From: Stomorhina lunata
Taxonomy: Eukaryota; Arthropoda; Insecta; Diptera; Rhiniidae
Length of the DNA: 64,000 bases
Assembly: GCA_933228675.1 (NCBI GenBank)
Contig: OW121743.1
Coordinates: 59,142,081 to 59,206,080, forward strand
Direction: 5' to 3'
Each line of letters starts with the position of its first letter. The stretch's first letter is position 1. Shown one piece after another: positions 1 to 11,299 of this stretch. The position numbers and the translations under genes are program-made. The notes beneath the pieces were generated by a model. That model did no database searches, was not told the origin of the DNA, and was given only the letters and a program-made list of their open reading frames with translations.

Positions 1-480
1 ATTTTTAAGATGCAAGATGGTAAAATATTTGTAGAAATAAAAACAAACGAACGTAAATTGAGACACTTTCTTGAAAGAAAAATTGCAGGCAAGTTCGTTT
101 CAATTTTTAAAAGAATGAGTGATTTGTTAATAAGTGTGAATGTATTAAAACAGGCAAAACTTGATCGTGTAACTCGGAAGTAAAGTGAAGATTTTCTTCA
201 CAATATCATCATCAGACGCAAAGCTCAGATAAATATCATAATGCTAATGAAATGTTTAAAACAAAAATATATAGTGCTGTTTTGCACGCATCAGGTTTAC
301 TTGAACCGTTTTGCTTTTGAACCTGCATTCACGTTCAAACACGAACATTTTCTTTATCAGTTTTCATTTTCCTTAATTTTCCTAAAAACTTTTAAAATTT
401 TTGTAAACTTGATAGGTCTATCAGGTTTGTACCTGACTGGTGTGAAAGTTGACATAGTAACAGGTAAAAAAAATCTATAA
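1..480. other. No recognisable gene or repeat
   Basis: AT-rich sequence before the first AT array. A 79-codon open frame at 241-480 has a composition dominated by F, L and K and no recognisable motif, so I do not treat it as a gene. Confidence 0.5.
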
Positions 481-1910
481 AAATTTTATATTGAAAATAT
501 TTTTTAAAAAAATTTTATATCGAAATTTTTTTTTATAACAATTTTATATTAAAAATGTTTCTATAAAAATTTTATATTGAAAATTTTTCTATTAAAAATT
601 TTATATCGAAAATTTTTCTAATAAAATTTAATACAGAAAAATTTTCTTTAAACATTTTGTATCGATTTTTTTTTTTTGATTTTTACCAAAAATTTTATGT
701 CAAACATTTTTCTTTGGAAATTTTTTTAAAACTTTTCTTTAGAAATTTTATTAAATTTTTTTTTTTTATAAAAATTTTATATCGAAGATTTTTCTATAAA
801 AATTTTATATTGAAAAATTTTTTATATAAAATTAATTTATATAAATTTAATATAAATTTTTTTTCTATAAAAATTTTATATCGAAAATTTTTCGTTAAAA
901 CTTTTTTATCAAAAATTTTTCAAAAAAAAAATTTGTATCGAAAATTTGTATATAAAAATTTTGCATCAAAAACTTTTCTATAAAAATTTTATATCGAAGA
1001 TTTTTTTAATTTTACATCGATTTTTTTTTTTTAATTTTGTATCAAAAATTTTTCTATACAAATTTATTTAACATCAAAAATTTTTCTTTAGAAATTTTAT
1101 TCAAATTTTTTTTTTATAAAAATTTTGTATCGAAAATTGTATGTCGGGAATTTTTTTTATAAAAATTATAAATCGAAAGTTTTTCTATAAAAACTAGGTA
1201 TCGAAAATTTTTCTATAAAAATTTTATATAGAAAGTTTTTCTATAAAAATTTTATATAGAAAAATTTTCTATAAAAATATAAGAAAAATATTCTATATAA
1301 AATATTTTTCTAAAAATTTTATGTAGAAAATTTTTCATATAAAAAATATTTCTCAAAAAATAACAAAATTGTCGGGATGTAAATATTATTCAAAAAGAAT
1401 GACTATTCGCATTTGATCCCAAATAAAAAAATTGTATATAGAAAATTTTTCTATAAAAATTTTATATAGAAAATTTTTCTATAAAAATTTTATATAGAAA
1501 ATTTTTCTATAAAAATTTTATATAGAAAATTTTTCTATAAAAATTTTATATCGAGAATTTTTTTATAAAACTTTTGTAACAAAAAGTTTTCTATTCATTT
1601 TTTTATTTTTCTATTAAAATTTTGTATCGAAAATTTGTCTTTGAAAAATTTATATTAAAAATTTTTCTTTAAAATTTTATATTGAAATTTTTTTTATAAA
1701 AATTTTATATCGAAAATTTTTTTATAAAAATTTATATTAAAAATTTTTCTATAAAAATTTTATATCGACAATTTTTGTATATCAAAAATTTTTCTTTAAC
1801 AATTTTGTATCGAAAAATTTTTTGTATAAAAATTTTGTATCCAAAATTTTTATATAAAAGTTTTAAATTAAAAATTTTTCCAAAAAAAATTTGTATCGAA
1901 AAATTTTTTT
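481..1910. repeat. Degenerate AT-rich tandem array, about 27-30 bp unit
   Basis: The block is built from alternating pieces like AAAATTTTATATCGAAA and TTTTTCTAT. It is best preserved at about 1440-1560, where the unit (AAAATTTTATATAGAAAATTT plus CTAT) recurs about every 27 bp. Unit length and sequence drift strongly elsewhere. It is related to the 30-bp arrays at 31.3-34.1 and 48.5-52.0 kb. The terminal sequence of the hammerhead-bearing element interrupts it at 1390-1424, and a LINE 3' tail abuts its right edge at 1911. Confidence 0.8.
1390..1424 (+). mobile_element. Terminal fragment of the hammerhead-bearing repeat element
   Basis: A 35-bp stretch running from CAAAAAGAATGACTATTCGC through TTTGATCCC. 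It matches the outer end of the element copy at 37.93 kb and the reverse complement at about 48.51-48.55 kb. It is embedded in an AT array, as in the other copies. Confidence 0.65.
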
Positions 1911-1943
1911 GAGGCCCTATGCTCCACTGGGATTTAAGGATAA
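1911..1943 (+). mobile_element. Severely 5'-truncated LINE 3' tail
   Basis: GAGGCCCTATGCTCCACTGG followed by GATTTAAGGATAAC. The same sequence ends the - strand LINE remnant at 30152-30190, where it codes the C-terminal ...CSTGSQG followed by a stop. It also recurs at 58925-58966. Keeping only the extreme 3' end fits target-primed reverse transcription with 5' truncation. Confidence 0.65.
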
Positions 1944-2590
1944 CAAAACTTCAAACAAATTTGGTAACTACACGGATTTCGGTTATTTGAAAATGTATGT
2001 TAATTGCGAAAGTTTTTAATTTTATTTTTTTTTTTTAATTTCGCAGTTTAAGTTTATATTAAAATTTAATAAAAAAAAAGTACAATTTATGGAAATTTTT
2101 AAAAATGATGAATTTATTTCTCAATTTATGACAACTTTTCTATATATGTCTTACACATTTAAAATATATTTTTAAATTATTTATAAAAAGCAAACAGAGC
2201 TATGAAGGGATAATGTAAAAGATTGTGATATTTGAGACACTCTGTGATTGTGATATTTGACAACTCAGTGTGAATTGTTGCCAAACTTTTAATATTACCA
2301 AAATACTGGGCTCTTAGCGGAAACGATTTTACGGTATTCAAAGTAACGATCAAATTTTTATTGCTATAATTGCTTTAAGTAATTAATTTTTCGTTTAATC
2401 ATTTATATGTAAATGAGTGAACAATTTATTCCTATTTGGTGGTACACACGATTTTTGTACTATTTTAAAATTATTGTTTAAATCATGATAAATTAACTTA
2501 ATGTGGATTGTATCAAATAAGCTGTTATTATTTAATTAGAGTTATTAACATAACAGTCTTAGGCTTCAATCATTAGAATTTCTATGTACT
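1944..2590. other. AT-rich unassigned sequence
   Basis: No open frame of note, no RNA gene and no clear repeat family. An imperfect direct repeat containing TTGTGATATTTGA occurs near 2222-2262. Confidence 0.4.
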
Positions 2591-2748
2591 ATAGGGGGTT
2601 TTACACTATGACTTTTTACATAATATTTTATGACTTTTTCAATAATTGATTTGTATGATTTAGAAAAAAAAACTTAGTTTAAATGAATTCATAATTTAAA
2701 ATCAATAAAAATAAAAAATAAAAAAGTCATGATATAAAACCCCCTTTA
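2591..2748. mobile_element. Small MITE with about 24-bp terminal inverted repeats
   Basis: The left end GGGGGTTTTA-CACT-ATGACTTTTT is mirrored at the right end by GGGGGTTTTA-TATC-ATGACTTTTT on the other strand. About 110 bp of AT-rich core lies between. TA dinucleotides flank both ends, which would fit a Tc1/mariner-type duplication. No coding capacity. Confidence 0.7.
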
Positions 2749-3404
2749 GTGTAATTTAAATATGTAATTATATATTAACCACATTTATGGCAAGACCCTG
2801 TTTAAAAATAATATTTCGTTTCGCGCTATATTTATTACAACAATTAACTTTTAGTTAAACTGCTATTTATGGTTATTCGTTGTTAATTCCAAAAACATAT
2901 TTAAAAAAATTAACATCCATGCATGAGTAACAAACACCGACGCCACTCTAGTTGTTTTCTATTTGATCTCATTTTTTTAAAAAGTGACAAACTGCCGCTA
3001 ATAAATTACTATTATAGAACTAAAATACACACAAATTGTTTTTGCAAACAATTAAGCCGGTCTTTTATTGAGACTTTAATTTGCAGGTGTGACAAAAATT
3101 TAATTATATATTAACTAGTGTGATCATACCATTTTTGGCAAGAGTTGCAAGGTGGTAGATGTAATAAGTTGATGTATGCATATGTGCATATGTATTGACA
3201 TAATTGTCAAAGGTATAATTACTTAATATGGTCTTAAAAAGAGCTATGAACGTCTAAGCGGTTAAAAGGTTATTATATGTATTAGTACAAGTAGTAACTC
3301 TATCGTGATTTTAAAGAATTGTAAGTGATAATAAGTTAAAGGCAATGATATTTTAGATGTTACGCCAGTTTGGGTTATATATGCAATGGTAGTTAATAAA
3401 AACC

Positions 3405-4120
3405 AGAGACCGGATTTTAATACTTTTAAAACAATATTTTCATGTTTAAATCCATAAAAAAACAATCATTGAAGTTTAAAAAAATATTAAAAATCCCTCA
3501 TGATTTTTATTTGTTCAAAAATTTTGTTTCTTTTTTCAATCCGATGAAAATAAAATATAAAAAATCGTTTGGGATATTTATCAGTACAGTTCAAAATAAT
3601 TTTCATCTTTTTTCATCCGATGAAAATAAATTTTGATAGAAAAAATTCAAATTTTATTTCTGTATTTGTCCGGGTATCATCTTTAGGACGTTTAAATAGC
3701 AATAAATTCAATTATTGTTACAAATTTTATTTTGAAATGGGTTTGGGCAACAAATGGTCGTTGTCTAAGTGCGTTTAAAACGTTTAAAAGTTAAATTTTT
3801 TTAGAAATAGCGACGCGAATCAAAGAAACCACCAATAGTTCCGATTAGAACTATTATATTTAACTTCGATATCCCAAAGCATTGCAATAAATTGAAAACA
3901 TTCATACATTCATTGTTGAAAATTTTGAAATTTCATAAATATGTTATTTTTTCAAAGTCAAAACAGAAGTTCAAAAATAAAACTATTAATAAAATATTTT
4001 TCTGTTCGGATATTTATCGTTATAGATATTTAAAATTTTCATCATGAGGGATATTTATATTTCAAATATAAATCCCTCTTTTTTTTATTTTTCGATCGAA
4101 ATGAAAATAAATTTTCATCG
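3405..4120. repeat. Dispersed repeat family, copy 1 (no gene seen)
   Basis: About 3405-3590 is similar to 6217-6460: both hold TTAATACTTTTAAAACAATA, AACAATCATTGAAGTT, CATGATTTTTAT and TCGTTTGGGATATTTAT. The segment CCGATGAAAATAAA also repeats within 3541-3630. A partial hairpin (GAGGGATATTTATATTT against AAATATAAATCCCTC) sits at about 4046-4080. I do not know the family. Open frames here have no recognisable motif. Confidence 0.6.
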
Positions 4121-4735
4121 GCAATGATATTTATACTTGATGGATTTAAAAAATAAACGATCTCTCTGATAAAAACCTAGTACGTAGTAAGATTTTTGGT
4201 GGTACCTATATTTTAATATAATTAACCAAACCTTTTCTAAATCATTTCTTCTTTTTCCAAATACAAACGGTAACGGTATTTTTGGTTTTATCGGTGACAA
4301 TTGTTTAGTGGCAAGGATATTGAAGCGATATTTTGCTGTAATATTAAAATTTTACTCAATTAATTGTAATCAAAGTACAGATCGCAATTTTTAACACAAT
4401 TTTGGTAGTGGGACCACAGTTATTAAATTGGTCCAAATTGTCTAATTATTTTGGGTAGCTCTCATAAGTCTGATTTCCGAGAATTCTGTGTTTAGCAACA
4501 AAAAAAGTAACATTTATACAGAAAAAAATCATTGTAAAAATTTCTTTTTGCGAAATTAACATATAATAATAGGTATATACATATAAATCTTAGGAAACAT
4601 TTTCTATGATGGATATATAATTTGTCTCTATGCAGAAACTTTTTAATTCATTCTACCACATTTTATCTCGGTGGTGTACTTTTTACCTTTTTATAAAATG
4701 TGTTTAAAGACTTATTTTTTAAGAAAACTACCCTA
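4121..4735. other. AT-rich unassigned sequence
   Basis: No supported gene. GGCAATGATATTT near 4130 resembles a segment at 3340, so this may be an old extension of the neighbouring dispersed repeat. Confidence 0.35.
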
Positions 4736-4739
4736 ATCA

Positions 4740-5490
4740 GGGCTGCCAAAAATTGTTAGTAAAAAATCGGCATTATCGACAGTAAATTTTCATAAATCAG
4801 CAAAAAAATCGGAATTGTCAAAAAATATATCACAAATATAGTCGAATATTAAAAAATGTTTATTGAAAATGTTTCTATAGCACAAACTTTTATTGAAAAT
4901 GTTTCTATAAAAATAATTTCATATTAAAAACTTTTGTAAAAGAAAAAAATAATATTGAAAATTTCTCTATTCAAAAAAATTTTTATTTAAAATTAATTTT
5001 AAAAATTCTTCTATACAAAAAATTCTAAATGAAAAATTTTTCCATACAAAATATTGTAGGTTTAAAATGTTTCTATACAAAAAATTGTTCTATTATAAAT
5101 TGTTACAAAGAAATTTATATAGGCAAAATTTTGATAGAAAAAAATTTAAATGGAAAATTTAAGTACAGAGAAAAATTTATATTGAAAATATATTAAAAAT
5201 GTTTCTGTAAAAAAAAAATTTATATAGCACAATTTTTATTTCAAATTTTTATTTCGTTCCTTAATTTTAACTCTTTAAATTTAAATGTATCGGAATTATT
5301 AAAAACGTATATCGCTTTTTAACCTCTGATTTGTCGTATATTGTGAAAAACTCTTAACATTTTGAAGTGAAGTTTGATTTTCGATATAACCTAAAAATAT
5401 TAAATTTTCTGGCCAAAAAATGCCGTTTTACCATTTTTCAGGTCAAAAATCGCCAAAATGCCGATAAATCGGCACGTTTTTTTACACGAA
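4740..5490 (-). repeat. Dispersed AT-rich element shared with the 60-63 kb block
   Basis: The right part (about 5270-5480) contains TTTAACCTCTGATTTGTCGT and a GCCGATAAATCGGC palindrome. The reverse complement of this pattern occurs at 60610-60730 and 61935-62120 (CCGATTTATCGCCATTTTGG and CAAATCAGTGGTTAAAAATG). The left part is degenerate AT repeat. No coding potential. Confidence 0.6.
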
Positions 5491-5520
5491 TCTGAAATAA
5501 AAATGTTTTCGAAAGTAAAG

Positions 5521-5879
5521 TTATCCTGTTTTTACACGGATAAAAAAGTTGGGGGATTCTCGATTTGTGCGTAAAAATACAAATTCTAAACAGACTAGAA
5601 AAAGGAGAGCGCCCGTGTTCAATTGGAAAATCTTAAAATGTAAGTCTTGTTGCTTGATTCGGACAATTGCAAATAATGAAAAGGCTTTAAGACTTGCGTG
5701 GTACTTAATTGAGTGCAACATCTTCTTAATAAACCAGAAATATATTTCTAAAAACAATTGAGAAGGTTCTTTTGACATGGATAGAATATCACTCCCACAA
5801 ACGTATTGCACTACGAATTCCATTTAACAGAAGTCTCTAAGAATTTGTGAACAAATAACCAAGTTTTTAATGCCGATGA
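5521..5879. other. Unassigned sequence with overlapping open frames on both strands
   Basis: Somewhat less AT-rich than its surroundings. A 100-codon - strand frame and a 70-codon + strand frame overlap, and neither shows a motif I recognise. It lies next to a LINE 3' end and could be transposon-derived. Confidence 0.35.
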
Positions 5880-6165
5880 GATTTTTATTTTTTTTTTTGT
5901 ATTGGACCAACACTCAGGAGATGACCCCTATATATGCATTGTGATGGAACTAGGAAAAAGGTTGTGGGAAAGAGGATAGAGGGAGTAGTTTCGACTTGAA
6001 CCTTTGGATATCATAGTTAGAGGGGAAGACTGATGCAGGAAGTTTATTCCACATTCGTGCTGTGCGGGTAAAAAACGATCCACTAGAAAATCGACTGCAA
6101 AGGGATAAGTCCTTGTTGAGTTGCGTGTGCTACGAAGAAATGTAAGGGTTTCGGGAACAGATCCC
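5880..6165 (-). mobile_element. LINE (Jockey/CR1-like) 3' end, frameshifted remnant
   Basis: Read on the - strand, the sequence gives STRTYPFAVDF and then, after a one-base frame change, SFFTRTARMWNKLPASVFP and NYDIQRFKSKLL. This is the recognisable C-terminal tail of insect non-LTR retrotransposon ORF2 proteins. It is followed by a short 3' UTR and an A-rich tail at about 5880-5900. The frameshift and in-frame stops show it is dead. Clade assignment is tentative. Confidence 0.75.
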
Positions 6166-6216
6166 TAATTATGTTTGAGCACATGCCATTATAGTAGGAA
6201 TAGAACAGTAAAACGG

Positions 6217-6470
6217 AATTTATTAATACTTTTAAAACAATATTTTCATTTTTTAATCCATTAAAAAACAATCATTGAAGTTCAAAAAATAATAAAAATA
6301 CTTCATGATTTTTATATGTTCGAAAAATTTTGTAAAAAACAATCATTGAAGTTCAAAAAATAATAAAAATACTTCATGATTTTTATATGTTCGAAAAATT
6401 TTGTATCGTTTTTCAATCCGATAAAAATGAAATATAAAAAAATCGTTTGGGATATTTATTATAATAATAG
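6217..6470. repeat. Dispersed repeat copy 2 with an internal 71-bp tandem duplication
   Basis: Matches 3405-3590. Within it, the block beginning TAAAAAACAATCATTGAAG at 6262 is repeated exactly 71 bp later at 6333, so 6262-6403 is a perfect or near-perfect tandem pair. Confidence 0.75.
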
Positions 6471-6847
6471 AGATTTTATAATAAACAGGTAAAACAAGTT
6501 TTCGAATCAAAATTAAACAGTTAAATCAAAAGAAACAGAAAGTATTTTACGATTTACTGTTATTCGCAGCTGGACCCACTTCATTCCTGTTACGTGTAAA
6601 CACAGTGTCAGATTGTGAATATTATAACGACACAGTGGCAACTCATATTCCTAAAAATGGCAGCACTATTTTTGTTTTGGTACTTTCGAATACAACTCTG
6701 TCGGCTAATAACAAGAACAACATTGCAATTCGCAAATGCAAGAGAAACATCGGGAACTGATATAAATATTGAAATTGAAGAAAGCAGCGTGCATATATTA
6801 TATTGATTAATTTGTGCAAAGAAATTAGTGAAAAAATCTCTATTAAA

Positions 6848-6862
6848 ATGAGTATTGAAGAG
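6848..6862 (+). CDS. CacyBP: CacyBP exon 1 (five codons)
   Basis: ATGAGTATTGAAGAG followed directly by a GTATTAG donor. It is placed by the phase-0 join to LRKDSEEF in exon 2 and by resemblance to the start of the family (M-x-x-E-E-L). Confidence 0.85.
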
Positions 6863-8981
6863 GTATTAGAAAAAATGCATTTATATTAGAAAATAAGAAG
6901 TAATTTCGTTAAAAATTATCTTTACAGTTAAGAAAAGATTCCGAGGAGTTTGCTAAACTTTTGGCGGAAGCCACTAGTCAGCGTGTTAAGAATGCCTTAA
7001 TCCATGGAAAAGCTGAGGTAGACCGCGAAATAGTTACCTTGGAGTTTAAGGCTAAACAGGCTATAGAACGCAAAGAACAAGGACCCAAAAGGTGATGTAC
7101 TGATAACAATTTTTACCTGAATTTCTAGAATTTTCTGCAATTGTGTGTAAATTGTTTGGGTGTTTGTGTGCTAATTTGTTTATTGATGTTGGTACCCTAC
7201 ATCACTGTATATACATATTAGCTTTGTTCTGTCGTTTGCATTACCCTGGACAGACAATTTTTATAATATCGATTCACTTGGGTTAACATCTTGCGATGAT
7301 TTATCAAGGTATTCGATTGCTCAACGCGGATTGCTCTGACATTTGTAACAGCTACGAAAATAAGATAACACGTGCTTAGTACTTTTTCAAAAGTGGTTCA
7401 ATAAGGGGGTACGGAAAGGTAAAACCAAATTTTTGGTATATTTTGAACCAATAAAATAAAAATTTTTACCGGAGTCGATAAAAATAAAAATAGCAAACAC
7501 GTATTGGATACATCCTTCAATTACTTTCTTAAATATTTAGGCCAAGGATTGAGAATGTTTTAGAATTCCATGCGTTTCCATCTTGTGATCTTATTCTCCA
7601 ATTTCGTAAGCCAAACTTTAATAGATTTTCTTTTACTTGGCTCTTCCTTCCATCGAAGTTTCAGTCGTCCTCGTTTAGTAGTTCGCTCTGGATCATTTTT
7701 GAACGTTTTTCTTGCTGGAGTATTTTCATACTTCCGCACAACATGCCCAAATCAACGCAAGCACTGCTGTTTAGCAGCGTATAATTCGTACAGCTCATGA
7801 TTAAATCGGCGACGATATTAATTGTCAAACCCTGGAATAGACCCAAGAAAAATTTATACATATCACTTCTTCGTTGACTACAAAGTTGCATTTGACAGCA
7901 AGATGACATTAACTGATACAACGTAGAGTTAAAATAGGTAAAAACTTTCAAAACACTTTTTTTAGGCAAGGCGACTGTTTATCCTGTGATCTCTTCAATA
8001 TTTTGTTAGAAAAGATCTTTTCGAGATGCTGCAGTTAATACAACTGACACAATATTCGGCAGCAAACACATGCTACTCGCGCTTGAACTCGTGATGAATT
8101 TGATATTATGGAACGCACAATGCCTAAGGTGACAGCCGAATTTTTCAGGAATTAAGGAAAATGGGTCTATCCGTCAATGAATCGAAAACAAAAGAAATAG
8201 TTTCCACAAGCTTACAGTAAACTAGAATTAGTACACATACGATTGTTGACAACTATATCTTCGAGGTTGTTAAAGAATTTTTATACCTTGGTACCGGTGA
8301 AAAAATTAAGTAAACAAATGACACAAAGCATTACAAGAGCTTTATAAGTTATTAACAAACTATTCGCAAAAAACCTCAGTGGTGTAGGGTATAATATAAT
8401 TGGGCTTTACCAACTATAAACATTCTTAATTGTTTATTGATGTTATTTTCTCTATCTTGCTTTCCTTTGTTTACAGATACTTTAGTGAATTGAATGAATA
8501 TGGCTGGGATCAAAGTGACAAGTTTGTTAAAATATTCATTACTTTGGGTGGCGTCCAAAATGTCGATGAATCATCCGTTATTACAAAATTTACCGAAAAC
8601 TCATTGAACGTGAATGTCAACAATTTGCATGGCAAAGATTATGGTTTGGTCATCAACAATCTGTTGGAACCAATTGATGTTGTCAAGAGTTATCGTAAAA
8701 TTAAAACCGGTATGATTGCCATTTATCTGAAAAAGGTTAACGAGGGACGCCACTGGTCGTGTTTGACATCCGTTCACAAACGTCTCAAGGAACAAAAGGA
8801 TAGTGAGCTGAAGGCAACAAGTGATTCGGAAAATCCTCAAGATGCTCTGGTTAATATCATGAAGAAGATGTATCAGACTGGTGATAGTAAAACCAAGCAA
8901 ATGATTGCCAAAGCCTGGACCGAAAGTCAGGAAAAAATACATTCGGGTGATGCCAGTAGCTTGAATTTGCCTACCATGTAA
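6848..8981 (+). CDS. CacyBP: Calcyclin-binding protein / Siah-interacting protein, three exons
   Basis: Exons 6848-6862, 6928-7091 and 8477-8981 join in phase to 227 codons plus TAA, close to the usual length of about 228 aa. All splice sites are GT-AG. Residues 1-58 form the helical N-terminal (dimerisation/Siah-binding) region, starting MSIEELRKDSEEFAKLL. Residues about 61-153 are the CS (p23-like) fold, with the family hallmark YGWDQSDKFVKIFIT. Residues about 154-227 are the SGS region with NPQDALVNIMKKMYQTGD and KAWTESQEKI. In animals the protein bridges Siah E3 ligases to Skp1 complexes and binds S100 proteins; that role is family knowledge. The first intron is only 65 bp. The second (1385 bp) has been invaded by LINE fragments. 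The start is the first ATG of the short exon and is in phase with the conserved N-terminus. It converges on the gene at 19.7 kb. Confidence 0.93.
6928..7091 (+). CDS. CacyBP: CacyBP exon 2
   Basis: Follows TTTACAG. Encodes the helical region containing ATSQRVKNALIHGKAEVD and EFKAKQAIERKEQGPK, then ends in a split codon (AG|A) at a GTGATG donor. Confidence 0.9.
7565..7800 (-). mobile_element. LINE ORF2 C-terminal remnant in CacyBP intron 2
   Basis: The - strand reads FGHVVRKYENTPARKTFKND, then TKRGRLKLRWKEE. This is the pattern (GHVxRMxxNxPAR...RGRPxLRWxD) that ends RTE/CR1-type fly LINE polyproteins. There is a stop just before it (expected W changed to TGA). It points away from the RT fragment beside it. 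Confidence 0.75.
7830..8370 (+). mobile_element. LINE reverse transcriptase remnant in CacyBP intron 2
   Basis: In order on the + strand: HFFVDYKVAFDS (RT motif A with its Asp), FRQGDCLSCDLFNILLEKIF (motif B), RKMGLSVNESKTKEI, and DNYIFEVVKEFLYLGT. The catalytic YADD motif is not seen and stops and frame changes interrupt the reading, so it is inactive. It could be the same element as the opposite-strand tail at 7565-7800, broken by an inversion, or a separate insertion. Confidence 0.8.
8477..8981 (+). CDS. CacyBP: CacyBP exon 3 (CS and SGS regions)
   Basis: Begins after TTTACAG and is open for 505 nt to TAA. Carries the CS core (YGWDQSDKFVKI, then NNLHGKDYGLVINNLLEPI) and the SGS tail. The ATG at 8430 lies in the intron and is not the start. 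Confidence 0.93.
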
Positions 8982-9161
8982 TGGAGGGAGGACGACGTCG
9001 ACATGTTATTGTTAGGTGTAACCATTTTTTAGATTAGAAAAATCATTTTTGTAAGGAAATTTAATGATTGTTTTATAAATTTCCATAATATTCCTCATGA
9101 ATTGTTCTTCGTACAATTCCATAGTTTGTAGTTCTCTGGTATTTTATATGAAGATATGAAA

Positions 9162-9167
9162 ATTAAA
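9162..9167 (+). terminator. CacyBP: Candidate polyadenylation signal of CacyBP
   Basis: ATTAAA about 180 bp after the stop, followed by a T/G-rich stretch. An AATAAA at 9298-9303 is an alternative distal signal. The choice cannot be settled from sequence alone. Confidence 0.45.
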
Positions 9168-9309
9168 GTTTATTGTCATTTTGTAATATTCTCTCCCTCA
9201 TGCTAGCATTATATATAGTCAGTCTTCTTGCAGAGTTTAAATAATTTATTTATGTAATGTAATCGCCACATACAATATAATAATTTAAAATGAACTTAAT
9301 AAAATCGAG

Positions 9310-10489
9310 TTTTAAAATATATCGTTTAAATATACAAAAAGATTTTTCAATTAAAAATATGTAACTTTGGTGGTTCAAACTATTATTACAGAATATGTCG
9401 TTATAAATTCTTTTTCCTAGAAAGTTTTTCCCTATTTGAACGTTTATATATTTATTATTTATTTATATATTCCACACATACACAATTGTAGCAAATGCGA
9501 AATTTCGGTAATATGTATCTCACAAGTACCTTGTTTTATTTTAATTTACATTTAATCGGTTAATGGAAGACCCTTTATTTATTAAATTTTCCGTTATTAG
9601 TGTATTTAACATTCTATTTCCCCAAAGATGGCGATAGTGTTTTATTTATTTATTCTTCTAGCACTGCCAGATTGAACAAATTTTGCTTGCCTTTATGTAC
9701 AGCATTGCCAGTATTAAATTTGCTAAAAAGACCGTTAAATTTAAGTGGTTTATGATTTATAAATACCTATAATTTCATTATTTTTTGAACGATTTCAGAA
9801 AAATAACATTCCTGGGAAAGGTATTGAATTAAGCTTTCAGCTTCATTAAAACTTACCTCAATATTAATTAACTTAAGCTTGAAATTTTAAATAAACATTT
9901 AAGTTGTTTTTTATATATGTATTTCTATATTTTCTTTATAATCTTTTCAACTTTTACACGTAAGTTTTTATGTTTTTAGATGATTTTTATGTAAAATTTT
10001 TATATATAATATATGGAATGATATACATTACATTTGTTTGATATTATATTAACTACATTTTCAATTTTAAAGATACATTCGATATTTTTTAATATAATAT
10101 TTGATGGGACCAAACAATTTTTGTTGTAATAAACTATAGTGATTCTTTAATTAATTAATAATATATTTATAATATTTTATGTTGCTTCTTTACTCTCTAT
10201 ATAAATGAGTGCTTTAAATAATTTATTTATTTATATTATTACTTATTTAATAATTATTTTGTTTTCTTTTTAAAGGCTGCCAGTCATTTTATTTTGTTTT
10301 TTAAACTTAATTTATGTATTTCTCTGCTCTACGTTTAATCAATCTTACAACTTAATTCGATTTTTATGTTATTTATGGGTCTTTTAAGAGGCACACTATT
10401 TTTATGTTAATTATTTCTTTTCTTTTGATATTTTATTAAATAAAATATTTTTGATTAGAAATTATAAATTTTAATTTAAGGAATTTTTA
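9310..10489. other. AT-rich intergenic sequence
   Basis: No gene, RNA or clear repeat; many A/T runs and ATTTATTTAT-like stretches. Confidence 0.45.
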
Positions 10490-10880
10490 ATGTAATTTTT
10501 GTTTTTTTAGGATATTTTGAAATTTTTTTGGAAAAATTTGGAATTTTTAGAAAATTTTTGATAAATTTCTTATTTTAAAAGAAATTAAAAAAAAAAACTT
10601 ATTTTTAAAAAATTTCATATTTTTATAGGAATTTTTCAAAAATTTAAAAAATTTTCTATTTTTATAAGGAATTTTTTTTTTAATTTTTTATTTTAATATG
10701 AAAATTTTCTAAAAATTCGTATTTTTATAGGAAATTTTTCAAAATTTTCCTATTTTAACAAGAAATTTTTCAAAAATTTCTTATTTTTATAAGAAAATTT
10801 TCAAAAATTTCTTATTTTTTTAGGAAATTTTTCAAAAATTTCTTATTTTTACAATTTTTTTTTTAATTTCTTATTTTTAC
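10490..10880 (-). repeat. Degenerate outlier copies of the 31-bp satellite, inverted
   Basis: Repeats of GGAAATTTTTCAAAAATTTC with TTATTTTTATA linkers, the reverse complement of the main array orientation at 11.3-15.2 kb. Spacing is irregular and identity low, as expected of an old array edge. About 350 bp of AT-rich spacer separates it from the main array. Confidence 0.7.
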
Positions 10881-11299
10881 TCGAGTTTGAAAAACAAAAA
10901 AATTTTAAAATTTTGATAAAAAAAAATTGTTTAAAAATCTTAAATTTAAATCATTAAAAATGTCTTTGTTTGTTCATTGTTTTTGTTAACATTTATTTGT
11001 TAATATTTTTATAAAGATTTTTTAACTTTTTTATCATTAACATTTTTATTTTATTAATTCCATAAAATATTTTTCCTGATTAACCTCAAAAAATGTGTCT
11101 GTTTTTTATTTTGTTTAATTAATTGCACTTTTTTATAATTCTATTTTGCTATAAAATAAAATAAAATTATGGGAAATTAAATTTGTTTTAGAACATGTAT
11201 TGCACTATAATATATTATATATATATTCAATTTTAAAAACTTCTTAAAGAAATAACAAATCTTTGAAAAATTTCATTAAACAAATAAGATAATTTTGAA

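Noticed and set aside
657..983. 108-codon F/K/N-rich frame
   Set aside because: Lies wholly in a degenerate AT array; composition artefact.
2923..3114. Possible short gene (63 codons)
   Set aside because: No motif, no splice or promoter context, and length expected by chance.
8601..8942. 113-codon - strand frame
   Set aside because: Antisense shadow of CacyBP exon 3, which has clear family motifs on the other strand.
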